Below are positions 24,058 to 31,624 of a stretch of DNA of 39,170 nucleotides, one piece after another. Source of the stretch: Malaciobacter halophilus (lineage in GTDB: Bacteria > Campylobacterota > Campylobacteria > Campylobacterales > Arcobacteraceae); NCBI RefSeq assembly GCF_002837275.1, contig NZ_NXIF01000014.1:1-39170 (forward strand), written 5' to 3'. The first letter of the stretch is position 1. Every line of letters starts with the position of its first letter. The notes under the pieces are model-generated. The model ran no database searches and was not told the DNA's origin. It worked only from the letters and a program-made list of their open reading frames with translations. The translations under genes were made by a program, and so were the position numbers.

Positions 24058-24867
24058 TTATCTTCCTTTATTTATGATATTATCAGACTTTGAGAAGCTA
24101 ATTAACTGCTCTGTTGTCAAAATATTATTTGGTAGGTTTTTTAAAGACTCTTCTAAAATATAAGTCGTACTTAAAGCATCACTATATGCTCTGTGAAGAT
24201 TATCGATTTTTATATTTAAAAGCTCCTTTAAAAAATCTAATCCATATCTTTGTGCATCAATTGTTCTTCGTGCAAGGGCAATTGTACAAAGTTTTCGATT
24301 TTCTAATTGTCCTAAATGATACTTTTTTAAAGAGTTTGAAATAAAATTATAATCAAACTTTATATCATGTGCAACAAACACATCATCTTCTAAAAAAAGT
24401 TTGAACTCTTCTAAAACCTTCTCTATTCTTGGGGCATTTTCAAGCATCTTAGGTGTAATATTTGTAACTTCTTGAATATATCTTGGAACACTTTTAGCAA
24501 AAACTAAAGAATCAAATCTATCAATTATTTTACCATTTTTATATTTTACTGCTCCTAATTCAATAATTTGTCCTTTATTTACATCTGAACCATTTGTTTC
24601 TATATCAACAATACAGAAAGTTTGCTCTTTAAAAGGTGTTCTTGTTGTTTTTAAAAATATATTTTCATTATCTAATTCAATTGGTAATCCATTTGATACT
24701 AATAACTCCATTTCTAACTCTGAATTTTCATAAAATGTATCTTTAAAGCCATCTAATGTAAATAAGAATTCATCTAATGACATATCGCTTCTATTTAGTC
24801 TTGCAACTAATTTATCCATATTAGAAACATGGATAGTTTTTTTACTTTTTCTTCTTTTAGTTCCCAT
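24058..24867 (-). CDS. DnaQ-like 3'-5' exonuclease
   Basis: The 269-residue protein has an 80-residue N-terminal extension and a DEDDh exonuclease domain. Motif Exo I is 'CIVDIETNGSDV' (Asp88, Glu90), Exo II 'VAHDIKFDYNFI' (Asp172) and Exo III 'HRAYSDA' (His225, Asp230), so all catalytic residues are present. It is similar to the epsilon proofreading subunit of DNA polymerase III, but the basic N-terminal extension and its position outside a replication cluster leave open a repair exonuclease role. The start overlaps the trpF end by 11 bases (ATG inside the final codons). Confidence 0.88.
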   Translation of the reverse strand: MGTKRRKSKKTIHVSNMDKLVARLNRSDMSLDEFLFTLDGFKDTFYENSELEMELLVSNGLPIELDNENIFLKTTRTPFKEQTFCIVDIETNGSDVNKGQIIELGAVKYKNGKIIDRFDSLVFAKSVPRYIQEVTNITPKMLENAPRIEKVLEEFKLFLEDDVFVAHDIKFDYNFISNSLKKYHLGQLENRKLCTIALARRTIDAQRYGLDFLKELLNIKIDNLHRAYSDALSTTYILEESLKNLPNNILTTEQLISFSKSDNIINKGR

Positions 24868-25450
24868 TTGCTTTTTGTATAAACTCTTTCATTTTTTCTT
24901 TATCTTTTTTGCCTTTCGATGCTTCTACTCCACTACTTACATCAACAGCAAAAAAATTATATTTTTTTAATTCTTGTAAATTGGAAGCATTTAATCCTCC
25001 AGCTAAGACTATTTTTGAACAATCTATATTTTCAAACCACTCAAGTGCAACTCTCTTACCAGCTCCACCAAAGCCTTCAACAAAAGCATCAACTAAATAG
25101 TAATTATGTTTATTTAAGTACTCTAAATCACTTTTTGATTTTGCTCTTATAACTTCAAGATACTTCATATTTAAGTTTTCAAACTCTGTATTATCTTCAT
25201 CATCTATTATTTGAGCCATTTGCATTCCTGATAGATGACATATATCATTTATATGTTTTGAAGACTCATTTACAAAAAGACCTACTGTTTGAACAAAAGG
25301 TGGCAATTTATCAACAATTTGCCTTGCATCTTGTGCTGTTATATATCTTGGACTTTTCTCATAAAAAACAAAGCCCAAAGCATCAGCACCAAGCTCTACT
25401 GCGTCTTGGGCATCTTCTAAATTTGTAATTCCGCAAATTTTCACTCTCAT
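24857..25450 (-). CDS. trpF: Phosphoribosylanthranilate isomerase
   Basis: TrpF performs the Amadori rearrangement before the TrpC step of tryptophan synthesis. The 197-residue barrel has the catalytic Cys in 'VKICGITNLEDA' (Cys5), 'GADALGFVFYEKSPRYI', 'VDAFVEGFGGAGK' and the catalytic Asp plus phosphate loop 'AVDVSSGVEASKGKKD'. It heads a three-gene overlapping operon with an exonuclease and an HD hydrolase; trpC is 8 kb away. TATAAT at 25476-25481 (minus strand) is 26 nt upstream. Confidence 0.95.
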   Translation of the reverse strand: MRVKICGITNLEDAQDAVELGADALGFVFYEKSPRYITAQDARQIVDKLPPFVQTVGLFVNESSKHINDICHLSGMQMAQIIDDEDNTEFENLNMKYLEVIRAKSKSDLEYLNKHNYYLVDAFVEGFGGAGKRVALEWFENIDCSKIVLAGGLNASNLQELKKYNFFAVDVSSGVEASKGKKDKEKMKEFIQKANGN

Positions 25451-25475
25451 TAGATACTCTTATTGATTTTTTGCG

Positions 25476-25481
25476 ATTATA
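25476..25481 (-). promoter_or_regulatory. -10 box for trpF
   Basis: TATAAT on the minus strand, 26 nt before the ATG at 25450. Confidence 0.55.
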
Positions 25482-25516
25482 TCATTTTTTATTTAATTTA
25501 AACTATTATTCATATC

Positions 25517-25545
25517 TTGACTATGATTTTTTTTAAATGTATAAT
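25517..25545 (+). promoter_or_regulatory. Near-consensus sigma-70 promoter of the response regulator
   Basis: TTGACT (25517-25522) and TATAAT (25540-25545) are separated by exactly 17 nt, one base short of full consensus. It is the clearest -35/-10 pair in the window and lies 37 nt upstream of the ATG. Confidence 0.75.
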
Positions 25546-25581
25546 TTGTAAAGCCTTGTTGCTTAACAAAAAGGATTAATT

Positions 25582-26088
25582 ATGAGTAATTTTAAACTTC
25601 TTATCATTGATGACAATGAAACAAATATATACTCCTTACAAATGGTAATAGAAGACACTTTTGAAGTGGATATTTATCAAGCATTAAGTGCAAAAGAGGC
25701 TTTTGAGCTATTAGAAATACAAGAGATTAATCTAATTTTATGTGATATTCAAATGCCTAAAATGGATGGTTTTGAATTTGCTACAAGATTATACAAAAAT
25801 AAAGAGTATGAAGATATTCCTCTTATTTTTATTACTGGAATTTATAATGATGATAAATATAAGATTGAAGGCTTAAAAATAGGTGCAATTGATTATATTA
25901 CCAAACCAATAGATAGTGAATTATTAACCTTAAAACTTAAAAGTTATATGGGACTTTTTCAAAAAAATTTAAATTGTACAATAAATAGAGATACAAATGA
26001 AACAACTAAACTATTTGAAGATACTTTTGAAGAAGATAGAAATGATGAAATTTTAGATGATATTTATAATTTTAGTAAGAAAGAGTAA
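25582..26088 (+). CDS. Orphan single-domain response regulator
   Basis: A receiver domain fills residues 4-122 of 168: acidic pair Asp10-Asp11 in 'IIDDNETN', phospho-acceptor Asp55 in 'LCDIQMPKMDGF', Thr85 in 'FITG' and Lys108 in 'YITKPI'. There is no DNA-binding or enzymatic output domain; the last 40 residues are acidic and low-complexity. No histidine kinase is adjacent. Such proteins act by protein contact, for example in chemotaxis-like or phosphorelay pathways. It has a strong promoter, AAGGA ribosome site, and a hairpin over its stop codon. Confidence 0.9.
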   Translation: MSNFKLLIIDDNETNIYSLQMVIEDTFEVDIYQALSAKEAFELLEIQEINLILCDIQMPKMDGFEFATRLYKNKEYEDIPLIFITGIYNDDKYKIEGLKIGAIDYITKPIDSELLTLKLKSYMGLFQKNLNCTINRDTNETTKLFEDTFEEDRNDEILDDIYNFSKKE

Positions 26089-26101
26089 CTCTCTTACTAA
26101 A
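26071..26101. terminator. Bidirectional hairpin over both convergent stop codons
   Basis: TTTAGTAAGA (26071-26080) pairs with TCTTACTAAA (26092-26101); GAG/CTC pairs extend it inward past a 2-nt bulge. Both the regulator stop (26086-26088) and the rpe stop (26097-26099) are inside. Confidence 0.7.
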
Positions 26102-26738
26102 TTTGTAAACTTTTTATTGCTTTACTATAACTATTACTTCCAAAAACATAACTTCCAGCAACAACTACATCTACACCTGCATCTTTAAGTTCATGAATAT
26201 TTTTATCATTTACTCCTCCATCAACTTGAATAAGACAATTAGGATTTCTTTTATTAATAAGCTCTTTTAATTTTTGTGCTTTTTCAACTACACTTGAAAT
26301 AAATTTTTGTCCTCCAAATCCTGGATTAACAGACATAAGTAAAACCATATCTAAATCTTCAAGCAAATACTCAATTGTTTCAACAGTAGTATGAGGGTTT
26401 AAAACAATAGCTGGTTTTATACCAAGAGCTTTGATTTTTTGAATTAGTCTATGAGGATGTTTTTCACTCTCAATATGAAAAGAGATATATTCTGGTTTTA
26501 AAGGAGCAAATAAATCAACAAAAAAAGTATTGTTCTCAACCATCAAATGAACATCTAATGGTTTTGTAGCAGCTTTTGCTACGGATTTTACAACAACAGG
26601 ACCTATTGTCATATTTGGAACAAAATGACCATCCATCACATCTACATGAATTAAATCACAGCCAGCTTCACAAATAGCTTTTATCTCTTCATCAATTTTG
26701 CCAAAATTTGCTGATAATATAGAGGGTGCAACAAGCAT
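26097..26738 (-). CDS. rpe: Ribulose-phosphate 3-epimerase
   Basis: Rpe interconverts ribulose- and xylulose-5-phosphate in the pentose phosphate pathway. The 213-residue barrel has 'APSILSANFGKI', metal-binding His in 'DLIHVDVMDGHFVPNMTIGP' and 'LDVHLMVEN', 'MSVNPGFGGQKFI', and the catalytic Asp in 'IQVDGGVNDKNI'. Length is typical. TATAAT (26770-26775, minus strand) 32 nt upstream gives it its own promoter, downstream of the pqi operon terminator. Confidence 0.96.
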   Translation of the reverse strand: MLVAPSILSANFGKIDEEIKAICEAGCDLIHVDVMDGHFVPNMTIGPVVVKSVAKAATKPLDVHLMVENNTFFVDLFAPLKPEYISFHIESEKHPHRLIQKIKALGIKPAIVLNPHTTVETIEYLLEDLDMVLLMSVNPGFGGQKFISSVVEKAQKLKELINKRNPNCLIQVDGGVNDKNIHELKDAGVDVVVAGSYVFGSNSYSKAIKSLQI

Positions 26739-26769
26739 AAATAATAACCTTTGATAATTAATTTTTGGG

Positions 26770-26775
26770 ATTATA
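26770..26775 (-). promoter_or_regulatory. -10 box for rpe
   Basis: TATAAT on the minus strand, 32 nt before the ATG at 26738, just after the pqiB hairpin. Confidence 0.55.
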
Positions 26776-26787
26776 CCATTGTTTTTC

Positions 26788-26821
26788 TTGAAAAGCTATT
26801 TTAAAATTTATAGCTTTTCAA
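26788..26821 (-). terminator. Hairpin overlapping the pqiB stop
   Basis: TTGAAAAGCTAT (26788-26799) and ATAGCTTTTCAA (26810-26821) are perfect 12-bp arms with a 10-nt loop that includes part of the pqiB stop codon. On the minus strand it is followed by a short A-rich, not T-rich, tail, so it may act more as a 3' stabilising stem. Confidence 0.55.
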
Positions 26822-29156
26822 ACTTAGGATTCCATTCTAACCACTCTTTTTTGACATCGTCATATAAAATATACTCTTGAAGATTTTGAGCTCTATTTTC
26901 ATATTTAGTAGGAGTTACAAGTGATATTCCTCCAAAGATTAAAGTTTGTAAAGTTTCAGTTGAAATTTTTACTCCAAATAAACTTATATCCATTCCAAAA
27001 GCTGTTGCGTTATAAAAAATAGAGTTTTTCCTAACTAGATGTTTAAATTTTTCATTAATATAAAGTTGTAGTTGTACATTTGTTCCATCATCTGACAACT
27101 TCAAGCTCTCTACACTACCAATTTGCAATTGTCTATAATAAACAGGTGAATTTACTTTTAAAGAACTTTTCATTTTAGCTTTTACTATAACTCGTAAGCC
27201 ATCATCACTATATTTTTGTTCTTTATAAATATCTTTTAAACTATCATAAAACTTAAAATTATAGTACCTATTTACATTTTTGGCTTTTTTATTTAAAGTT
27301 ATAAAAGCTACTCCTCCTTTTACTAAGGTACTTAAAGAAGTTGTTTTTATATCTAAATTTGTTAAAGAAAAATCAACATCAACTCCACTAATAGAATAAA
27401 ATTTTGTACTCTTATTTATAAATTTTGCAAACTTTTCAAAAATAAAAACTTCAACCTCAACACTATTAGTATTTTCATTATACTTTTTATTAATTACTCT
27501 TCCTGCTTCTATACCTTTAAAATAAACACTACTTTTTTCATCTATTTTTGAAGCATCTTCTATATTTATAGTAAATTTTTCACCTTTTTGTTGAAGATAT
27601 TTATCTTCTAACATCTTTTCATAACTTGGGAATAAATAGAATCTATTTGAAACTTTTTTTGCTTTTAAGTTTGTAGTTTCAAAAGCAATAGAAGAGTTTA
27701 AAAAACCATTTAAAGGTGCTGTTTTTAAACTTAATTTTTCTAAAGATGCATTAAACTCTATTGGCGATTGTACATAAAAGTTTGAAGTTTTATTTACTAA
27801 ATACTCATACTTCTTAAATATATCAACTTCTACTCTTAACTCATCTGAATTAGGATGAAGTTTTTTGGTTTTTACTTTACCAACTTTTATATCTTTAAAA
27901 TAAACAGGTGAGTTTTCTGATATTTTTATATTATCATCACTTTTTAATAGTAGTTTATATACTGTTTTGGGTTTTGAAAAATTGTGTAAAGTATAAATAT
28001 CTTTTTTACTATTTTCTAAAGTTTGTGAAGTCTTAGTAAGTCTTATAAAACTACCTTTAATAATGGAAGATATTTTTTCTAATTTATCTAAAGATATAGA
28101 AGGCTTTACTAATTCAAAATATGGTTTATAGCTTAATAAAGAAGAGAACTCTTTTTTAAATTTTATAAATAAATACCCTTTTTTATCATTTGGCAAATAA
28201 CTAATATCATCAACAAAACCTACTTCAATTCCATTATAAAAAACTTTACTAAACTCTTTTTGCAAATTATGCTCTTTTGTAGTTTCTAAAATTACATAAT
28301 CTTTTAAATAAGCAATATCATCTTTATTATCATATAAATCAAAAACTTTTGTTTTATCTTCTAAAGGTGGTTTTAAACTATTTGAATCAAACTCTATTCC
28401 ACCTGCTATTAGTGAAGCTAAAGTATCTATTTTAAACTTCACTCCACTTAAAGATGCTTTTATATCTACTCCACTTATATTCCAAAAATTACTACTATGT
28501 TTAACTAAATCTTTATACTCATTTTCGATAAAAATTGTATAAAATATATCATTTTTTATTAAGTTTTTCTTTACTATTTTTCCAACTACAAAACTTTTAT
28601 ATAAAATTGGTGCTCCAACTTCTAAGCTTCCTTTTTGTGACTTTAAAGTTAAAAAAATCCCATTATTAAAATAGTTAATTGGTTTTTCACTAACTGCTTC
28701 AAAACTATATTGTGTTTTTAAGTTTTTAATCTGCTCAATTTTTTGAACCTTAGGCATAGCTTCTATATAAACTCCACTAAGAATCGTATTAAGTCCAGAA
28801 ATTTCAGTAATTGTAGCTTTAGGTTCAACTTTCCAAAATCTTGTCCCCTCTTTTGCAACTAAAGGTAAAGCTTTTTTATGAACTTCTATATTTACAATAA
28901 ATCTATTTATATTATTTTCATCTACTTCTATATTTGTAATTACACCTATTTTTATACCTTTATACTTTAAAGGTGTTTTCCCTACAACAAAACCTTCTGC
29001 ATTATTAAAAGAGACACTTACTTCTTCGCCTTGTTTATCAAAATGCTTATATAACATCCAAGATGAGATAAGAAGTGCAATAAAAGGTAAAAGCCATATT
29101 ATAAAAACAATTTTCTTACTTTTTTTCACACTTTCATGTTGTATATTTTCACTCAT
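26808..29156 (-). CDS. pqiB: PqiB/LetB-type MCE protein with six MCE domains
   Basis: MCE-domain proteins bridge the two membranes and carry lipids. This 782-residue protein has one N-terminal transmembrane helix (about 16-36), then six MCE repeats at roughly 45-135, 165-255, 295-385, 400-495, 535-630 and 660-755. Each has the core 'VYFKGIxxGxV' (e.g. 'PLKYKGIKIGVI', 'PVYFKDIKVGKV', 'SVYFKGIEAGRV', 'PVYYRQLQIGSV') and most a later 'FYxISGVDxxxSL'. E. coli PqiB has three repeats and LetB seven. The frame opens at 29189, but AAGGAT sits 5-6 nt before the ATG at 29156, which starts 1 nt after the upstream stop. The pqi name reflects the PqiA neighbours. Confidence 0.88.
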   Translation of the reverse strand: MSENIQHESVKKSKKIVFIIWLLPFIALLISSWMLYKHFDKQGEEVSVSFNNAEGFVVGKTPLKYKGIKIGVITNIEVDENNINRFIVNIEVHKKALPLVAKEGTRFWKVEPKATITEISGLNTILSGVYIEAMPKVQKIEQIKNLKTQYSFEAVSEKPINYFNNGIFLTLKSQKGSLEVGAPILYKSFVVGKIVKKNLIKNDIFYTIFIENEYKDLVKHSSNFWNISGVDIKASLSGVKFKIDTLASLIAGGIEFDSNSLKPPLEDKTKVFDLYDNKDDIAYLKDYVILETTKEHNLQKEFSKVFYNGIEVGFVDDISYLPNDKKGYLFIKFKKEFSSLLSYKPYFELVKPSISLDKLEKISSIIKGSFIRLTKTSQTLENSKKDIYTLHNFSKPKTVYKLLLKSDDNIKISENSPVYFKDIKVGKVKTKKLHPNSDELRVEVDIFKKYEYLVNKTSNFYVQSPIEFNASLEKLSLKTAPLNGFLNSSIAFETTNLKAKKVSNRFYLFPSYEKMLEDKYLQQKGEKFTINIEDASKIDEKSSVYFKGIEAGRVINKKYNENTNSVEVEVFIFEKFAKFINKSTKFYSISGVDVDFSLTNLDIKTTSLSTLVKGGVAFITLNKKAKNVNRYYNFKFYDSLKDIYKEQKYSDDGLRVIVKAKMKSSLKVNSPVYYRQLQIGSVESLKLSDDGTNVQLQLYINEKFKHLVRKNSIFYNATAFGMDISLFGVKISTETLQTLIFGGISLVTPTKYENRAQNLQEYILYDDVKKEWLEWNPKFEKL

Positions 29157-29157
29157 A

Positions 29158-29775
29158 TTAATCCTTATCCCATAATAATCTAGTATCAAAACTTTCTGTT
29201 GCTAACATTGTACTTATAACTACTATTGTAAATGCAATAGCAGCGAACCCTGCACTAATATTTGAAAGATTTCCAAACTGTACCATTACTATCATTAAAG
29301 CAACAACAAATATATCAAGCATAGACCATTTGCCTATAAACTTGATTATACGATAATATTTAGTGGCATTTCTTGCTAAAGTTGTTTTATTAAATTTAGT
29401 CACATATAAAAGATATAATAAAACTGCAAGTTTAAAAATAGGTACAGCAATACTTGCTATAAAAATTATAAAAGCAATAAAATAAGATTTTGTCTGAAAA
29501 AAATAGACAATTCCATCAAAAATAGTATTACTTTGAACTACTCCTAAAGTAGTCACTTCCATCATCGGTAGTAAATTTGCAGGAACTAAAAATATTATTG
29601 CAATTATACAAAAACATAAAGTTTTTACTAAAGAGTAAGTGTCTCTTTGTTTTAACTTACTATTACATTTTGAACACTTTTTTTCAGTAATTTTGCATAC
29701 ATTCATACAATGCATACAAAGTACTAATTTTAAATCTTTATCACTTTTATAATTCATCATCATTCCATACATCAT
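29158..29775 (-). CDS. pqiA: PqiA-like membrane protein, second half-size copy
   Basis: The 205-residue protein has a zinc-ribbon-like 'CMHCMNVCKITEKKCSKCNS' near the N-terminus (four or more Cys) and about four transmembrane helices with the PqiA block 'VPANLLPMMEVTTLG' and 'WSMLDIFVVALMIVMVQF'. E. coli PqiA/LetA (about 420 residues) carries two such domains in one chain; here each is a separate gene. Start codon is uncertain: several Met codons cluster at 29775-29757, overlapping the end of the upstream gene by up to 29 bases. It is directly followed by pqiB. Confidence 0.85.
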   Translation of the reverse strand: MMYGMMMNYKSDKDLKLVLCMHCMNVCKITEKKCSKCNSKLKQRDTYSLVKTLCFCIIAIIFLVPANLLPMMEVTTLGVVQSNTIFDGIVYFFQTKSYFIAFIIFIASIAVPIFKLAVLLYLLYVTKFNKTTLARNATKYYRIIKFIGKWSMLDIFVVALMIVMVQFGNLSNISAGFAAIAFTIVVISTMLATESFDTRLLWDKD

Positions 29776-30352
29776 AAGGATTAAATAAATTCATAGTCAA
29801 AAACATCATTATTAAAAATCCTAAAAAAAAGTAAAAACCTAAACCTATATGTAAAGTTGCCATTTTTTGAAGTTTTATTATTGCAACAACAATACTTATC
29901 ATATAAACTTCTGCCATTTGCCACTTTAAAAGATGTTCATAAAATTTTAAAGGTTTAGATACAAACTTTGCATCTTTACCAAACTTTAAAGGTATTAAAA
30001 TTGACATAATGAGTATAAGCATAAAAAAAGGAATAATAATTCCAATAAAAGTTATTAAAAGAGAAATAGCTGTATATCCACTTTCAAAAAAAATCAATAA
30101 AGTTTCAATAAGTGTAGTTGTTTGTTTTAAATCTAAAATCTCTAAACTAAGTATAGGTAAAATAATTGCAGGAATAAAAAGTATTATTGAAGTAATTGCA
30201 AAAAGTAATACTGTTTGATAATCTTGTCCAAATCTATAAATTATTGCATTACATCTTGGACAATGAAATTGATGTTTATAATCAACTTTGGGTTTTTTCA
30301 AAACTAAACCACAATCTTTACAAATTGAGGTTTTTTCTAAATTTTCTTGCAA
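29747..30352 (-). CDS. pqiA: PqiA-like membrane protein, first half-size copy
   Basis: The 201-residue protein opens with a Cys-rich ribbon ('CKDCGLVLKKP', then 'FHCPRCNAIIYRFG') and four transmembrane helices containing 'FIPAIILPILSLEILDL' and 'WQMAEVYMISIVVAIIKL', the N-terminal-domain version of the PqiA pattern. Together with the next gene it likely forms the inner-membrane partner of the six-MCE protein. Start is TTG at 30352 with AAGGAA about 9 nt upstream; TATAAT (30381-30386, minus strand) is 29 nt upstream. First gene of the operon. Confidence 0.85.
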   Translation of the reverse strand: MQENLEKTSICKDCGLVLKKPKVDYKHQFHCPRCNAIIYRFGQDYQTVLLFAITSIILFIPAIILPILSLEILDLKQTTTLIETLLIFFESGYTAISLLITFIGIIIPFFMLILIMSILIPLKFGKDAKFVSKPLKFYEHLLKWQMAEVYMISIVVAIIKLQKMATLHIGLGFYFFLGFLIMMFLTMNLFNPYDVWNDDEL

Positions 30353-30380
30353 TTTAATTTCCTTTTTTTATAAAAACTAT

Positions 30381-30386
30381 ATTATA
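30381..30386 (-). promoter_or_regulatory. -10 box for the pqiAAB operon
   Basis: TATAAT on the minus strand, 29 nt before the TTG at 30352. The divergent RND operon shares this 127-base gap; a loose inverted repeat (about 30416-30443) lies near its likely -10 (TATGAT, 30442-30447). Confidence 0.55.
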
Positions 30387-30479
30387 GTATATAAATAATA
30401 ATTAAAAGTATTAAGTAGTAGAAAAAGACACTTTTTTTTACTATGATTAAACACTAACTTTAAAATCAAAGGTAAATAT

Positions 30480-31616
30480 ATGAATTTAACTAAAAAAACT
30501 TCTATTTTTATTTTTACTTCTATTTTGGCAGTTTTTTTAACTGCTTGTCAAGAAAAGCAAGAACAAAAAGAGATAAAAAAAGAGGTAAAAAAAGTAAAAG
30601 TTGATGTTCACACTTTAAAAAAACAGACTTACCCTATTTGGGTTAATTTTTCTGGTAAAACACAAGCATATAAAAATGTTGCTATTACTTCAAGAGTAAC
30701 AGGAGAACTTGAAAAAAGATTTTTTGAAGCTGGAGAGTTTGTAAAAAAAGAACAATTATTATTTAAAATTGATGATACAAAATATAAAAATATTGTAGAA
30801 CAAAGAGAAGCAACTTTACAAAAAGATAAAGCAAGTTTAAACTTAGCTATTGCAAATGTTAAAAGATATTCACCTTTAGTGAAAAAAGGTCTTGCTCCAC
30901 AAGAAAAACTAGACCAGCTAATTGCAGAACAAAAGCAACTTCAAGCAGTAGTAAATGCAGATATAGCAGCACTTAAACAAGCAAAACTTGATGTTGAATA
31001 TACACAAATAAAAGCTACAATTGATGGAGTTATTGGAAAACCTTTAGTTGACATAGGAAATATGATAAATGCTTCTTCTACTGAATTAGCAAAAGTAGTT
31101 CAATCAAATCCATTATATACAAACTTCAACCCAAGTACAGATGAAGTATCTCTTATAAAAAAATATAAATCTGAAGAGAAACCAAAAGTTGAAGTTATTC
31201 AATCACAAAATGAATACAATACAGTTAAAACAACAGGTCATGTAGATTTTATTGATAATGTTACAAATGAAACAACAGGAACAGTTGCAATGAGAGCAAT
31301 TATTAACAATGATGAGAACCTTTTACTTCCTGGAACATTTGTTGAAATCAATCTTTTTATTACAGATAAAATTCCAGTAATCGCAGTAAGTCCAAATAAC
31401 TTAGGACAAAATCAATTAGGAGCTTATGTTTTAGTTGTAAATGAAGAAAACAAAATTGAAACTAGACAACTAAAATTAAATTACAGTAATAAAGATTTAG
31501 TGATTATATCAGAAGGATTACAAGAAGGTGATAAGGTAATTGTAAGTGATATAACAAAACTTAGAAATGGTATGAGTGTAGAAGCTACACAAGTAGAAAA
31601 CCCAATTAAACTTTAG
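30480..31616 (+). CDS. RND efflux periplasmic adaptor (membrane fusion protein), lipoprotein
   Basis: The 378-residue AcrA-type adaptor links the RND pump to the outer-membrane channel. It has a lipobox ('AVFLTAC', Cys23), a charged linker, a split lipoyl domain ('VAITSRVTGELEKRFFEAGEFVKKEQLLFKI' and 'TQIKATIDGVIGKPLVDIG') flanking an alpha-hairpin (about 105-165), then beta-barrel and membrane-proximal domains ending 'GLQEGDKVIVSDITKLRNGM'. AAAGG precedes the ATG (AAAGGTAAATATATG). First gene of an adaptor-pump-channel-phospholipase operon with 8-nt or overlapping junctions. Confidence 0.92.
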   Translation: MNLTKKTSIFIFTSILAVFLTACQEKQEQKEIKKEVKKVKVDVHTLKKQTYPIWVNFSGKTQAYKNVAITSRVTGELEKRFFEAGEFVKKEQLLFKIDDTKYKNIVEQREATLQKDKASLNLAIANVKRYSPLVKKGLAPQEKLDQLIAEQKQLQAVVNADIAALKQAKLDVEYTQIKATIDGVIGKPLVDIGNMINASSTELAKVVQSNPLYTNFNPSTDEVSLIKKYKSEEKPKVEVIQSQNEYNTVKTTGHVDFIDNVTNETTGTVAMRAIINNDENLLLPGTFVEINLFITDKIPVIAVSPNNLGQNQLGAYVLVVNEENKIETRQLKLNYSNKDLVIISEGLQEGDKVIVSDITKLRNGMSVEATQVENPIKL

Positions 31617-31624
31617 GAATTTGA

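Noticed and set aside
26808-29189. PqiB start at 29189
   Set aside because: It would overlap the previous gene by 32 bases with no ribosome site; the ATG at 29156 has AAGGAT at good spacing and begins the membrane-anchor region naturally.
30416-30443. Inverted repeat near the RND promoter as an operator
   Set aside because: Arms are mostly A/T runs with a mismatch and an insertion; could be chance in this base composition, and no regulator gene is adjacent.
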